A stretch of 64,000 bases of DNA, taken from contig NW_015961970.1 in the NCBI RefSeq assembly GCF_000497045.1, positions 1,116,802 to 1,180,801 of the forward strand, written 5' to 3'. The notes beneath the pieces were generated by a model, which worked only from the letters and a program-made list of their open reading frames with translations, had not been told where the DNA came from and searched no databases. Of this stretch, positions 28,743 through 40,122 are shown piece by piece. The translations under genes were made by a program, and so were the position numbers. The stretch comes from Kalmanozyma brasiliensis GHG001 (lineage: Eukaryota; Basidiomycota; Ustilaginomycetes; Ustilaginales). The number at the start of each line of letters is the position of its first letter. Position 1 is the first letter of the stretch.

Positions 28743-30601
28743 GGTGGGCCAGATGAGGCTTGCAGAGCTTTTGGGGCAATGCTGTTGCTAATTGACAGCC
28801 GTGAGCTGCGATGTGCTGACGTGAGAGGGATCCGGAATCGCCGCAGAGTACGAAGGCTCAAGGTTCGGAAACGCCGACGTCGATCGATGGTCGAAATTGG
28901 GCGTCTCTGTGGGCGCGGGAGAATTGGCGGAGTTGTGACCGCTGTGTAGAAGGTCTTTGTAGACGGAGTCGATCTTGTTGCTGCTCCTGAGCTGTCGAGA
29001 TCTACTGTGTGCTCGATGTGCTCGCAGAGGCTGTCGGGCAGGATAGAGATGGTGGAGTGGAGGAAAGCGCAAACAGACTGACGGCGTTGGCGATGGAAAG
29101 CTCGTTCCTCTTGGACACATGCAAGCATGCTCGAGCCTCTCCACAAGACCAGAGAAGCTTTTCACAACGTTGAGGGATGCCAACGCAGATGGTCGGTGCT
29201 CGAGCCTCTGCGAGTGGGGTCAGACCAATCCTCGCACTCTTCCTGATCCCACACCTTAACCTTGCCGACTGTCTGACTTCCTAATCAACGAGCCGAATCT
29301 GTTGAAAGTGAGCTGGATCAGTGCCCCGCCAAGAGGGCAACTGCTGCACGCACTTCCCCGCCTTTTTGTGTATCTACTGTAGCCGAAAGAGGACAGCGGC
29401 CGGTCAAATGACATGCTCGCTGCAGCTGCAAGCATGCAGGGCCTAAGCTCGCTTGCAAGTGCCAAAAAAGCGTTGCGCCACGAGACCAGCGTAGCAACAC
29501 TGGGACGTTATGCACAGATAGCGGAGTGTGTGTGTCACTCTGTGAGTCTAGCCTGGTCGGTTTGCAGCGTGAATGCTGCCAAATTGAAACGGCGGCGGAT
29601 TGGGACTGAGACAAAAGGAAACATCACGAGACGAGATCAAAGCGCTTTCTCGAGGGAGCAGTGGGTGATTAAAGTGGCTTGCTCGTGTCCAGGCCCTTGT
29701 TGCTTCTTTGCTGCCCCGCGATTTTGACGTCCCGCTCTCTTGTTTCGCTTTATACAGTAGACGCACGGAGCGGCACACGAAAGCACCACTTGCGGAGCGT
29801 TGTATTTTCCCACGACCACGGAAGAGAAGAGAGGAGCCGAACGTGGCGCAATTTCACTTCGATCTCAACCAAAGTGTTGGTCTTCGACATCACGATCAGT
29901 CTCGTCAAGAGAGGTCTTTGTTTGCGGACTCGTGAATGAAGCCCCCTTTCGTCACGGCCGTGCTTCCAATGTCGGCACATCGGAACAATGCACGATCTCG
30001 GCAGGATGGACGGCTCCTCGTGCCTTCTTGAGACAGTGAGTCGTTGCTGGAGAGGTGGATCTTCGACATCGTCCCAGCTCATAGAGAAGTCCTCTGGGCT
30101 TCATTCCCAGCCATCTCGTATCGCCGAGCGGCATCTCTCGCCAAGTCTCTCTGGTCTCTTCCGTATCCATGCCGTTACTAACGCTGGCGCACTCAGCATT
30201 GCCGCTAGTGGACCCGCATGCAGGGTCCCATGCTTGCCTGCTCGGGCAGACCTTGTACCTTTTGTTCTCCTTGCCGAGCTGCGGCTCCCTCGTAATGATG
30301 GAACCGACGGAGCCTCATGCATCATCGCTGTACATGCAGTCGAAGTGTCGCTCTAACAAAAGAGACGAGACACGTGACCTCTGGGCGCCGTCTTCCGGAT
30401 TTCTCTGTCCCTTTTTTTTTCCAATGCACGGCTCCACCTTTGCAACTCTAAATTTGTTCATCATCAGAAGATCTGTCGAAAGCGGAAGACTCGGTTCGTC
30501 GTCCAATCATAAGGGCGTGTGATAACGTCTGCATCCTCTTCCAACTCGACATCCATCATCGTTCCACCGCATCCGCCTTCCGCATCAACGCATTCATCAA
30601 G
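28743..30601. other. Intergenic region between divergent CBS-protein and ADE2 genes
   Basis: About 1.86 kb separates the two starts. Many short, mutually overlapping open frames occur on both strands; none has a domain or codon pattern I can support. A T-run lies near 30412-30420 in the ADE2 upstream region. I see no RNA gene or repeat. Confidence 0.5.
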
Positions 30602-32494
30602 ATGGAGCAACGTGTTGTTGGTGTGCTTGGCGCTGGCCAGCTAGGCCGTATGTTCGTCGAAGCAGCCGCTCGCCTCAACGTACAGGTCAAGCTGCTCGAC
30701 GTCGGTGACACTGCTCCTGCCAAGCAGATCAACTACCTTCCTGGTCCCGACGGCAAGTCGCAACACATCGATGGCAGCTTTGCCGACCCCGAAAAGATCC
30801 GCCAGCTCGCCTCTCAGGTGGATGTGCTCACCATCGAAATCGAGCACGTCGACGCTACCCAGCTGCAAAAGGTGCTTGACGACAAGCTCGTCGATGCTGT
30901 TCACCCGCTCCCGCCCACCATCGCACTCATCCAGGACAAATACCTGCAAAAGGTGCACCTCGCCGGCAAGGGCTTGCCTCTCGCGGAGTACGTCGCCGCT
31001 GGGCCCGAGGACATGTCGAAAGCCACGGATAGCGAGCAGGCACGCTCTGCACAGATCACAGCCGTCGCCGACATCGGAGAGAAGTTCGGGTTCCCGCTCA
31101 TGCTCAAGTCGCGCACGCAGGCATACGATGGAAAGGGCAACTATGTCGTCAAGTCGGCCGACCAGGCTTCTGCGGCTGTCGCTGCGCTCGGAGACGGAAA
31201 GCGCGGCCTCTACGCTGAAAAGTGGGCGCCATTCGAGCGCGAGGTAGCCGTAATGGTGGTGCGCAGCGCTACCGGCGAAGTGCGAGCCTACCCTGCGGTC
31301 GAGACGGTCCACAAGAACAGCATCTGCCACACCGTGTTTGCGCCGTTGCGAACTGCCGATCCTGGCGTGGAAGCCCGTGCGCGAAAGATTGCCGAAGAGG
31401 CGGTAGCCACCTTTGGCGGAGCTGGTGTGTTTGGTGTCGAGATGTTCTTGATGCCCGACGGTGAGCTGCTCATCAACGAGATCGCACCACGACCTCACAA
31501 CTCGGGACACTACACAATCGAGGCGGCTGACACGAGTCAGTACGAGAATCACGTTCGAGCCATCCTGGGCTTGCCACTGGGGAGCACCGCTCTCAAGGTG
31601 CCATCGGCCGCCATGATCAACATCCTCGGCTTGGCCGATTCCGACAAGGATGACGAAGCGGTTGCCAAGACACTCGTCCCTGCTGTCGTCAGCCTGGATG
31701 TGCCTGGCACCACATGTCACCTCTACGGCAAAGCGGGCTGTCGCAAGGGAAGGAAGATGGGTCACATCACCATTGTCGGTCAGAGCGACGCTCAGGTTCG
31801 ATCGCGCCTGCACATCGTAGAAGAAGCGCTGGACAAGGCTACGGAGCTCGCCGAACAGGGCGGCAAGCTTCCGTCCGAACTCACGCTTCCCGGCGTTGTC
31901 GCTCAAAATGCTTCCGCCTCTGCTTCGGCATCAAAGGCAGCAAGCGCACCATCGCCCAAATCCGCGGCAGACTTTTCGCATCCTCAGCCCTTGGTGGGCA
32001 TCATCATGGGCTCGGATAGCGATCTGCCGGTGATGATGGCGGCGGCCGAGATCCTCAAGAAGTTCGATGTGCCGTTCGAGCTGTCGATTGTGAGTGCTCA
32101 CCGTACACCCGACCGCATGCGCACCTACGCCCGCAGTGCCCCCGCCCGTGGGTTGAGGGCGATCATCGCAGGTGCGGGTGGAGCAGCTCACTTGCCAGGA
32201 ATGGTGGCAGCTCAGACCGCACTCCCCGTCATCGGCGTTCCCGTCAAGGGCAGCACGCTGGACGGTGTTGATTCGCTGCACAGCATCGTGCAGATGCCGC
32301 GCGGCATTCCCGTCGCAACGGTGGCCATCAACAACAGCACCAACGCGGCGCTGCTTGCGATCCGCATTCTGGCTGCTGCTGATCCATCGTACCTGGACAA
32401 GATGCAAAAGTACATGGAGGAGATGGAGAACGAGGTGAACGGCAAGATTGAGCGCCTCGCGAACGAGGGTTGGGAATACACGCTCAAGAAGTAG
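30602..32494 (+). CDS. ADE2: Phosphoribosylaminoimidazole carboxylase (fused PurK-PurE)
   Basis: The 630-residue enzyme acts in purine synthesis, carboxylating aminoimidazole ribotide to CAIR. The N-terminal PurK part (about residues 1-430) begins [18 protein letters not shown] and has ATP-grasp elements [35 protein letters not shown] and [26 protein letters not shown]. The C-terminal PurE part starts at [14 protein letters not shown] (GSDSD from residue 470) with [11 protein letters not shown] and [13 protein letters not shown]. The two are joined by an Ala/Ser-rich linker of about 40 residues, which explains most of the extra length over the yeast protein (571). The ATG at 30602 gives the conserved N-terminus. 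Confidence 0.97.
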   Translation: MEQRVVGVLGAGQLGRMFVEAAARLNVQVKLLDVGDTAPAKQINYLPGPDGKSQHIDGSFADPEKIRQLASQVDVLTIEIEHVDATQLQKVLDDKLVDAVHPLPPTIALIQDKYLQKVHLAGKGLPLAEYVAAGPEDMSKATDSEQARSAQITAVADIGEKFGFPLMLKSRTQAYDGKGNYVVKSADQASAAVAALGDGKRGLYAEKWAPFEREVAVMVVRSATGEVRAYPAVETVHKNSICHTVFAPLRTADPGVEARARKIAEEAVATFGGAGVFGVEMFLMPDGELLINEIAPRPHNSGHYTIEAADTSQYENHVRAILGLPLGSTALKVPSAAMINILGLADSDKDDEAVAKTLVPAVVSLDVPGTTCHLYGKAGCRKGRKMGHITIVGQSDAQVRSRLHIVEEALDKATELAEQGGKLPSELTLPGVVAQNASASASASKAASAPSPKSAADFSHPQPLVGIIMGSDSDLPVMMAAAEILKKFDVPFELSIVSAHRTPDRMRTYARSAPARGLRAIIAGAGGAAHLPGMVAAQTALPVIGVPVKGSTLDGVDSLHSIVQMPRGIPVATVAINNSTNAALLAIRILAAADPSYLDKMQKYMEEMENEVNGKIERLANEGWEYTLKK

Positions 32495-34970
32495 TTTGCT
32501 TTGGCTTTTGGATGTTCTGTCAGAATTGCTATCGTAGAAAGATCATACAAAGGTGTCAGTGTGCTTAGCTCGGATGAGATTGCATGCCTTTGATACTCCT
32601 GCCGTTGCTCGAGGGACCATGTGTTCGTCGAGGACAGTCATCGAAGCAACAAAAGCAGCTGCTCGCTCAGCACAAAGGCCGGGGCTGAGTTCTAAGCCAG
32701 GGTCCATCCCCTTTGTTCAAGCTCCGCGCTTGCCGTCTTTTGTTCCCATCACGGCGAACCCTTTCCTGGTATTTCGCCGTGAATTCGATGTCATGGCTGT
32801 CCAAAAAAAGGTCCCTCCCAGGCCTCGCTTCGTTGAGTGCGCATAAGATAAGGAGGGGCTCGCCTGACAAGTCGGCGATGCGCGAAGCGAGGTCGAGTTG
32901 AAGCTAACAGAGGGGACGCCAGGAAACTTGTGATCTCGATGGAAGATCCATGCGATCATGCCAGGATCAGGGACACGGCTTGAAAGATCGATTACTTGAC
33001 ATCGGCTTGCAACGCAACGAAGAGGCGTTCAAACGTCATGTTACTTAGTCCGTTGTCACAGCCTCGAAGCAGCCTTCTCGATAGATCATTGACAGAGACG
33101 ATTCGAGAGGGCGACATGAGCCCTCACGATATAAGTGCCTTTGATGTTGGCCGTGCCATTGACTGCTGCGAGCAGACGGCAGAGATGCAGATATGAGGCG
33201 AGTGTTCTACTGAGCTCGAAATGAGCGCCGAATCCGATGCCACTCCGCCTCCGCATCGATTGATAGCTGCAGCCTTGATCTTCGTTCCATATGGGATCAA
33301 TCTGCTCCGCGTGCCAATTGCCGACCGCCTGACAGCAGTTGGCCGAGGTTGCCGTCCAATCTGGCCCACACCATCATCGGTGTGACTGGCACTTAGACCC
33401 ACCTCGGTAAGGAGAAGCGGGCCATCTCGAGCTTGTTTGAGCGTTTTGACAGGGAAAATGTCTCGCTTGGCTCGCTCTTGCTTGGGCTCTCAGTCAGTCT
33501 TAACCAACCCTACCGCCAAAAAGTGGTGAATTTCCTTTTTGAGAGAAAGCCGTTTGGCTGTCTTGGCTGCTTTCCTAGCTCAGCGCGGCTGGAACCGTTC
33601 CGCGTTGGTGTTCCTGTTTCTGCCAGTCGAAGAGGTAGACTCTGCCTCGGATTAGGCTGTCAAAGCCACGCAGCGTCACAAGATGCCACTGCAACCCGCA
33701 AGCCCATCGATCTTATCCGCACCAGTCCACACACCACACGGCCACCTTCCAGCTCGCAAATGCACGCTGCTAAACCCTGCAGAACGCACTTGTTTCCCCT
33801 GCTTTTTCTCTTCCTGTTCGGCCAATTCTGCTTGTTCGCTTCTCCGCTCTGCAGCAGCATGCACAGGACCGGCTTCTGTCTGACAACTGCGCGCCACTCT
33901 GTAGCCGAAGACACACACGCAGCAAGCACGGCACCGCCCTTTTTAGAGTTGAGCTGCAATTCCTTTGCATCCCGCACACATAGTGAGTTAGTGTACCGCG
34001 CTAATGCTCAGCCTCGCTCCTATACCCCGCTCTTTGGCTGTAATCTCAACCTCTGAGGTCTCAGAGTGCTCTCTCTCTCTCTCTCGCCATCCCTCCTCAG
34101 CTCGTTGGGCGTGGCCTTCTCCTCCCGACTCCGCTTCAACCTTCACCTTCTCCTTCCGTCGTCGATCCCTTTCGATCCCGCAGCCACCACCATCTCACTC
34201 GCGGCCACCTCCATCGCATTCCAGTCTTGCTGCAGCGACACCCGTGATTCGCAGGCTGCAGCTATCGATCCACAGCATTCAATCTCGTTGGCTTCGAACC
34301 ATATCTCACGCCGCCGGTCTTGGTCACCAGCCACCAACACCATTCTGCACACCAGCTCAAGCCGCTTCTTGGAGGACACGACCCTCTTTCACACATTAGC
34401 GACAGAGCCTTATCAGCAGTTTCGGGTCTTCAAAGAGCGGCGCACACGTTCCTTGCATCGTGCGTATCTGCTGCTTGCCCTCCTGCATACACATACTTTG
34501 ATCTGCACGCGTCTACGTCCTTCTCCGCGTCTCTTCATCCCACCTCTCTCACACACGCACCGCGTCGACCAGCGCAGCAGCAAACTTTGATCATCACGCC
34601 CCACTTCATTTCACGCCGCCTCTCCCAGCAAGCTATCAATCTTGTCTCTCGAATCAGCCGGTCACAGATTCGCGATCTTCGCCACACGCCCAGCTCCATC
34701 AGCAGCTACGCGCATTCATTCCACTCAAAGTCTCAATCTGCGTCCCTGATTGATTGCCGCGCTTCCCCTTCCTCTACCACCACCTTCGCAGCTCAAGATC
34801 GCCAGCACCTCGTCGTTCTTTCCAACCAAACGCTCCTCTCGGTTCAGCTCCGCCCCGACTCGTCATCATCTTCGCATCCGTAGCAACACTCTTCCAACGC
34901 GTGATTCTTCCGTGTTCCAACACATGATCAGCAGCAGGAGATAGCTAGCGTCACTCACAAGCGCGCCGAC
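32495..34970. other. Gene-poor region with long pyrimidine-rich leader upstream of the Pps1-like gene
   Basis: Almost 2.5 kb lacks any supported gene. A CT-dinucleotide run lies at 34069-34085, and from there to 34970 the plus strand is rich in C, T and CA, typical of long 5' leaders in smut fungi. Frames of 100-200 codons in this leader overlap one another, are Ser/His/Thr-rich from composition, and mostly lack conserved features. Several ATGs precede the main start, so uORFs are possible. Confidence 0.45.
34069..34085. repeat. CT dinucleotide microsatellite
   Basis: About eight CT units at the start of the pyrimidine-rich leader of the Pps1-like gene. It may be part of the promoter or transcription-start region. 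Confidence 0.55.
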
Positions 34971-37900
34971 ATGTCGTTCCTCACCGGCCAGGCTCAGGTC
35001 TCTTTGCATCCTGTTGCGTCCCGACATGGCACCGCATCGTCCACTCTCGTTCCTGTCAACTCGCCTTCGAGCAACCCTCGCCAATACCAACAGTCTCGCG
35101 ATGAGCTCGCAGATCGCGACGATGGTCAGGGCACGCCACGTCTTCAGAGGTCATCGCCGGACCACCCATGGTCGCATCCCGTTCAGCAGCGCTCGCCTTC
35201 ACCCAAGTCCTTGCCCCAGCCAACACAATCCCTCGAGTTCGAAGCATCAACGCACGGCATTCATCACGCAGACCTTGAAGACTATCCCGTCATCTACGAT
35301 GAGGCACTCCCATCCGATAGCACCGGCGACGATGACGACGATCAAGACGACGACGACGACACCTTGGACGACGCGCCCTATCACAGCAGCCGCACTGCCG
35401 ACAGTACACAAAGAGCCCGCAAACCACGCTTCCACAAACGCAAGCTTGCTGCCCCTGTCCGCGCCATGTCGGCAGCGCAGCTAGCGCAACTGCACGAGCA
35501 ATATGTCGCTCAGGATGTTCCACACAACATCGTCTTTCCCTTCCTCCATGGCGTCGACGGCAGCATCCCAGCTCAGAACTATTTCTTTGGCGCTCCGCTC
35601 AGCGGCCAGCCAGCTCCAGCCTACCGAGGTCTCACCATCGTGCGCGCGGATATGCCCTCGCGCCAAGAGGTGGAACAGTTGTGCGCTTCTCACGATGCGT
35701 GCAGTTCTGGCAGATCTCGTGCTCGAACCTTCTCCAGTGTCACCACCCAGTCATCTGACAGCTCTCCCGACACTGATGACGAGTCGTCCCGCTTCGAGCC
35801 GAGCTGGATCGACGGATCACACACCTCTCCGCCCTTTGGCTTCGCTGCGTCCACCGCGGCCGCTGCAGCCGATCCAGCAGCATTCATGACCGGATCGTCG
35901 GCTTCGGCAACGCCCTCCACCGCATCGACTGTCTCTTCGCAAGCATCCCGGCCGTCACTCTTCTCCTCTGAAAGCTACGGATCTGGATCCCGTACCAGCG
36001 TCTCGACTGCCAGCGATGTCGGTGATGAAGGATCTCGCGCTGCCAAACATCTCGCATCTTCCAGCCTATCCGACGATTTCGAGAAGCAGCCTCGCCAATT
36101 CATCCTCAACTCCACCGTCTATCCCGCTGAGATCATCAAACCGCCCAGCATCCGCCGCACCATGTATGGTCGCAACTTCTACGACGACCTCTCGGACGGC
36201 AGCTTCGGCGACGAGGGAGATGCCGATCAAGTCCGAAGGATCGGACCGTCCTTCATTAATCCGCCGCAGGCGTCCGGTGTCAGCTTGCGCAACTTCAAGA
36301 TCCAATGCGCCAAGTATGCCACCATCTCGGACATTGTCATCTATTGCCCCTTTGGCTACCACTCGGGTGTTCTTACCCTGGCCAAGTGGGTGCGGGAAGC
36401 GCAAGCATCTCTGCGCAAAGAGCGCTTGTCTCGCGGCTGGGGCGGCTTGCAGTACAACGTCTTTGTCGTCACTGAACCTTTCCCTGTGTTTGAGGAACGC
36501 TTCCCGTCCCTCATCTCGATCGATAGCAATGGCTTTGACCGGAATCGCGTCGACTTTGTCGACCGCGAGCGGGAGGAGATGGAGAGGATGACGCAAGCCA
36601 CCGAAATCCACGACAATGTCTGGCTCGGGTGCACGGCTGATGCGCCCGGTGTTCCCAAGAGAGAGACCTGGCAAGACCGCAACGGCCAAGACAGTGCGCC
36701 CATCACGCCGGACGAACAGGCCAACCCTCGCTGCTTTTCGGTTTGCATCAACTGCGAAGAGGACCACGTCCTTCCTTCCAGCACATGCTCCCCCGAGACT
36801 TTGCGCAATGCCGCGAAATATCTCGACTCTGTGGATGCCTCGGCACGCATCGACAGCGATACGGATAAGATCCTGGACAGCCTTCATCGCGACCATCTCT
36901 TCCATCTAGATGGCAGTCCAGGCTGCGAATACACCTACGACGGCTTCCGCAGCTCCAACTCGCGCGACGGATCTATCGTTCTCGGCCCAAACGGCTGGAT
37001 CCCAAAGCCGCGATCGGTTCCCGCGAACGCTGACCCACCTGCCTCCCAGTTCGCGCCATCCTGCTTCGCAAGTCCCAAGGACGTCAACGGCCGTGGTCTG
37101 CTTCGCTTAGATGCAAACAGCGTTGTGCAGCTCGATTGCCAAGTCGGAAGCGGGGGCGCGACTTGCACGAACGGCTGGCAGGACAAGATGGCCAAGAAGC
37201 TCGTCGATGTATGCGCCTGGATCCAACAGCAAGCTTCGCCTCCCGCTCCTGTGCAGCCAGACCGCGATGCGCCCATCTTCAGTACCATTTCGTCCACGCT
37301 CAGAACCTTCCGTGACGGAGTTAGATCGCCCACTCGGTCCTTCTCACCCAACCACGGTCGCGATCGCACTTCGCATGTCCGATCTGAGCAACGCAGCAAC
37401 ACCGCCCGTCGACCCAGGCGGGTTCTCCTTCACTGTCCCGATGGGTACACCGAGACCTCGGTGCTGGCGCTCTCGTACTTGATGTATGCGCGCGAATTGA
37501 CTCTGCCGGAGGCCTATCTTGACCTGCAGTTGCGAGCCAATCGTTCGTTCTTCGTCTATCCGGCCGATGTGGGACTGCTCCAGGCCGTGGAACGGCATTT
37601 GCGGAACACGCGCGCCGCCCGGCGTCAAAGCATGCCGGAGCCCATGGACATGGGTCTCGACACGCGCAGAAGCCGTCACGCCACGTCCAAATCGTTCAGC
37701 GGCGCGCTGACGCTGGACGGACCCCACATGGACAGTCGTCGAATGTCCCTGTCAGCCGGACCTGGCGAAGACGGCAGCAAGTACTCCATACCTGGAGGAT
37801 TCTCATCCGACGAAATGGCCAGCGGCATTTGCCGGTCGTCGACACCGACGCCGACCAAGTGCCGAGCCCATGTGGTCGCAGTGGACGCATCCGAGCTGGT

Positions 37901-38936
37901 AGAGAGCCACGACTGGTTCGACAAGTCCAAGTTTGATGGGTCTTTCCCGTCGCGCATTCTGCCTTTCCTCTACCTGGGAAACCTCGATCACGCTTCCAAC
38001 GTCGACATGCTTCGTGTGCTGGGCATCACCCATCTGGTGTCGGTGGGCGAGACGGCCTTGGAACCACCTGCTCACATCTCGGCCAAGGTGAACCCTCCCC
38101 GCAAGGAGCACGGCCGCAGCCGTTACCAACGCGCCTCTGCCAAAGCAGCGCTGGCCGAGGATCCCTTGACGGTGCCGTCCTGCACGTACCAGTCTCAGGG
38201 TGTGACCGTTCTCAATGTGCGCAACGTGTCGGACGATGGCATCGACTCGCTGAGGGGTACGATGCGCGAGGCGGTGCAGTTCATCGAGGCTGCGCGCCTC
38301 GCTGGCGGCAAGGTGCTTGTCCACTGCCGCGTCGGTGTCAGTCGCAGCACCACCATCGTTCTTGCCTACGTCATGGCTCACCTCGATCTGGGACTGGTGG
38401 AGAGCTATCTGCTGGTGCGCAGTCGCAGGCTCAACATTGTGATACAGCCTCATCTGCTCTTCCTGTGGGAGCTGCGAGGATGGGAGACCTTCCTGCACCG
38501 CGCCAAGCAGGCTCAAAATCGCCTCTTGCGCGCTCGACTCGGCGCTCTCGACCTCACACGCGGCGAGCTCTCTCGCGAACCTTCCCACGCTCTGTCGGCG
38601 CTGTCGATCCAAGGCTTGACCGCTCGCAGCGAGGAGGGCTCGGGCTCGTACAAGTCGGCGAGCTCGTCTCTGGAGAGCTCGCCTGTAGCCACGAGGCTGA
38701 CCAAGATGGCCAACGCCGAGGCAGCTTCCTGCTCCAAGCAGTGGAGCGACGAGCATCTGCCCGGTGTCGAGATTGGTGCTGGCGCCGGCAGCATCCATGG
38801 CTTTGATGTGGCTCACTCTGCCACGATGCCTTTCGGATCTGGCAGTCCGACTGGCATTCCCTACAGTGCCTCACGGCTGACGTGGGGTCACCTTGCCCGC
38901 GAGATTGCCGAGCTCAACTCGCGCTACTTTGTTTGA
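34971..38936 (+). CDS. Pps1-like dual-specificity protein phosphatase
   Basis: This 1321-residue single-exon protein carries a C-terminal dual-specificity phosphatase domain (about residues 985-1180): FPSRILPFLYLGNLDHASN, HLVSVGE, VLNVRNVSDDGID with the likely general-acid Asp, and the P-loop VHCRVGVSRS with catalytic C1119 and R1125. Upstream lie two phosphatase-like loops lacking the arginine: YCPFGYHSG (C459) and HCPDGYTET (C822, Glu where Arg is expected). This layout resembles yeast Pps1, a phosphatase with a role in S-phase/checkpoint control. The first 350 residues are disordered and acidic, followed by a conserved-looking block PRQFILNSTVYPAEIIKPPS. Start ATG is in a clean context at the end of a long leader. 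Confidence 0.85.
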   Translation: MSFLTGQAQVSLHPVASRHGTASSTLVPVNSPSSNPRQYQQSRDELADRDDGQGTPRLQRSSPDHPWSHPVQQRSPSPKSLPQPTQSLEFEASTHGIHHADLEDYPVIYDEALPSDSTGDDDDDQDDDDDTLDDAPYHSSRTADSTQRARKPRFHKRKLAAPVRAMSAAQLAQLHEQYVAQDVPHNIVFPFLHGVDGSIPAQNYFFGAPLSGQPAPAYRGLTIVRADMPSRQEVEQLCASHDACSSGRSRARTFSSVTTQSSDSSPDTDDESSRFEPSWIDGSHTSPPFGFAASTAAAAADPAAFMTGSSASATPSTASTVSSQASRPSLFSSESYGSGSRTSVSTASDVGDEGSRAAKHLASSSLSDDFEKQPRQFILNSTVYPAEIIKPPSIRRTMYGRNFYDDLSDGSFGDEGDADQVRRIGPSFINPPQASGVSLRNFKIQCAKYATISDIVIYCPFGYHSGVLTLAKWVREAQASLRKERLSRGWGGLQYNVFVVTEPFPVFEERFPSLISIDSNGFDRNRVDFVDREREEMERMTQATEIHDNVWLGCTADAPGVPKRETWQDRNGQDSAPITPDEQANPRCFSVCINCEEDHVLPSSTCSPETLRNAAKYLDSVDASARIDSDTDKILDSLHRDHLFHLDGSPGCEYTYDGFRSSNSRDGSIVLGPNGWIPKPRSVPANADPPASQFAPSCFASPKDVNGRGLLRLDANSVVQLDCQVGSGGATCTNGWQDKMAKKLVDVCAWIQQQASPPAPVQPDRDAPIFSTISSTLRTFRDGVRSPTRSFSPNHGRDRTSHVRSEQRSNTARRPRRVLLHCPDGYTETSVLALSYLMYARELTLPEAYLDLQLRANRSFFVYPADVGLLQAVERHLRNTRAARRQSMPEPMDMGLDTRRSRHATSKSFSGALTLDGPHMDSRRMSLSAGPGEDGSKYSIPGGFSSDEMASGICRSSTPTPTKCRAHVVAVDASELVESHDWFDKSKFDGSFPSRILPFLYLGNLDHASNVDMLRVLGITHLVSVGETALEPPAHISAKVNPPRKEHGRSRYQRASAKAALAEDPLTVPSCTYQSQGVTVLNVRNVSDDGIDSLRGTMREAVQFIEAARLAGGKVLVHCRVGVSRSTTIVLAYVMAHLDLGLVESYLLVRSRRLNIVIQPHLLFLWELRGWETFLHRAKQAQNRLLRARLGALDLTRGELSREPSHALSALSIQGLTARSEEGSGSYKSASSSLESSPVATRLTKMANAEAASCSKQWSDEHLPGVEIGAGAGSIHGFDVAHSATMPFGSGSPTGIPYSASRLTWGHLAREIAELNSRYFV

Positions 38937-40122
38937 GCGTGCTTCACTGCCGCTCTCGATGACTGGCGTTTCCTTTCTTTCGCCTTTCTGCAGCACGCTG
39001 TGTGCTTGCATTCATGGACTCTTTTCCTTACGTTACCTTTACGACCCAGGCCTCTCCTTCCAAGGATTCGGTGCCAACGACATCCCGACTCTGTTTCGCA
39101 TTGCCTTGGTTCCCCCGGTGTTTCTTGTCATGGGCAGCGATGGCTCCAACCACGCTCATGTTTCAGCTCTTTCAACGATTGTTCTCCCTGTCTTGTTCTT
39201 CCTATCGCATCTGGCCTTTCGTACTTGTCTTTTCGGTTCACGCTCCCCGCATTCTCGTCCAGTCTCGTTCTCGCTTTGCACCTCTCGTAACCGTTCTCTT
39301 GTGTCTATGTCAATGTTCAAACCCGATCTGCTTGCCTACACTGGTGTGTGATTGGTAGGGCGCGGCCACAAAACGTGAGCCAGCCGCCAGAGGATCTGCT
39401 ATCTGCACGGGGTCCGGCCCGGCAAAGGTCGGCGACTGCACGAGGAAAATCAAGGGTTGAGCAAATCACAGTTGAAAGGCGACCGTCTGACGCTGCGTCA
39501 ACTGCATGCAAGTGTTGGATCGATAGTGTTTGACAGGCTGTCACAACCCTGAGAGCCTCGGGGCGGCTAAGGGTGTTTGCTGTCAAGCGCCTCGCTCCTA
39601 GCACGACGCGCAGCCTGCAGGTGGCTCGGCTCGCTTGAAGGAAAGCGGGGCTTCAATTTCCGCTCAATCTTCCCGCACCAGCGCCCTAAAATGTACAACA
39701 CACACCAAGCCACACGGCAAAGGCCAGAGCACGGGACACAACCACCTTTCACCAAAAAAGGGACTGCATGTTTCAGAGTCACGCCCACCTCATCAACAGC
39801 ATTCGGACTGAACCGTGTTGGTCTCAGCCAGACTCTTCTCTCGCGACCATCATCGGCCTACGCATTTGCTCAACGAGCTTCACCGCTGCTGTTCGTACTT
39901 CAGTAGGCGAGCATTCAAGGACACGCAGACAGCTGCACCGCGACTCTCTATACAGGAACCTTTCTTCCCACCTACACGCGTCGTCTCACGACTCGGCACG
40001 ATCGAGTGCTTCCAATAGAGCGATCCCGACTATCGCTTTATAGCCTTGTTCCAGACCAAGCGTCTTTTGCCTGATTCGCACCTCGCTGCAACCATTGGCT
40101 CCAGTCAGTCAATCTTCTCACC
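38937..40122. other. Intergenic region between the Pps1-like and coiled-coil genes
   Basis: About 1.2 kb with only short overlapping frames. The part after about 39640 is CA- and CT-rich and presumably forms the promoter and leader of the following gene. No RNA gene or repeat is seen. Confidence 0.45.

Noticed and set aside
30641..31906. 421-codon minus-strand frame
   Set aside because: Antisense to ADE2, which is unambiguous.
33433..34056. 207-codon plus-strand frame starting at a TTG
   Set aside because: No ATG start, no domain, and composition changes along its length. It falls in promoter and leader sequence.
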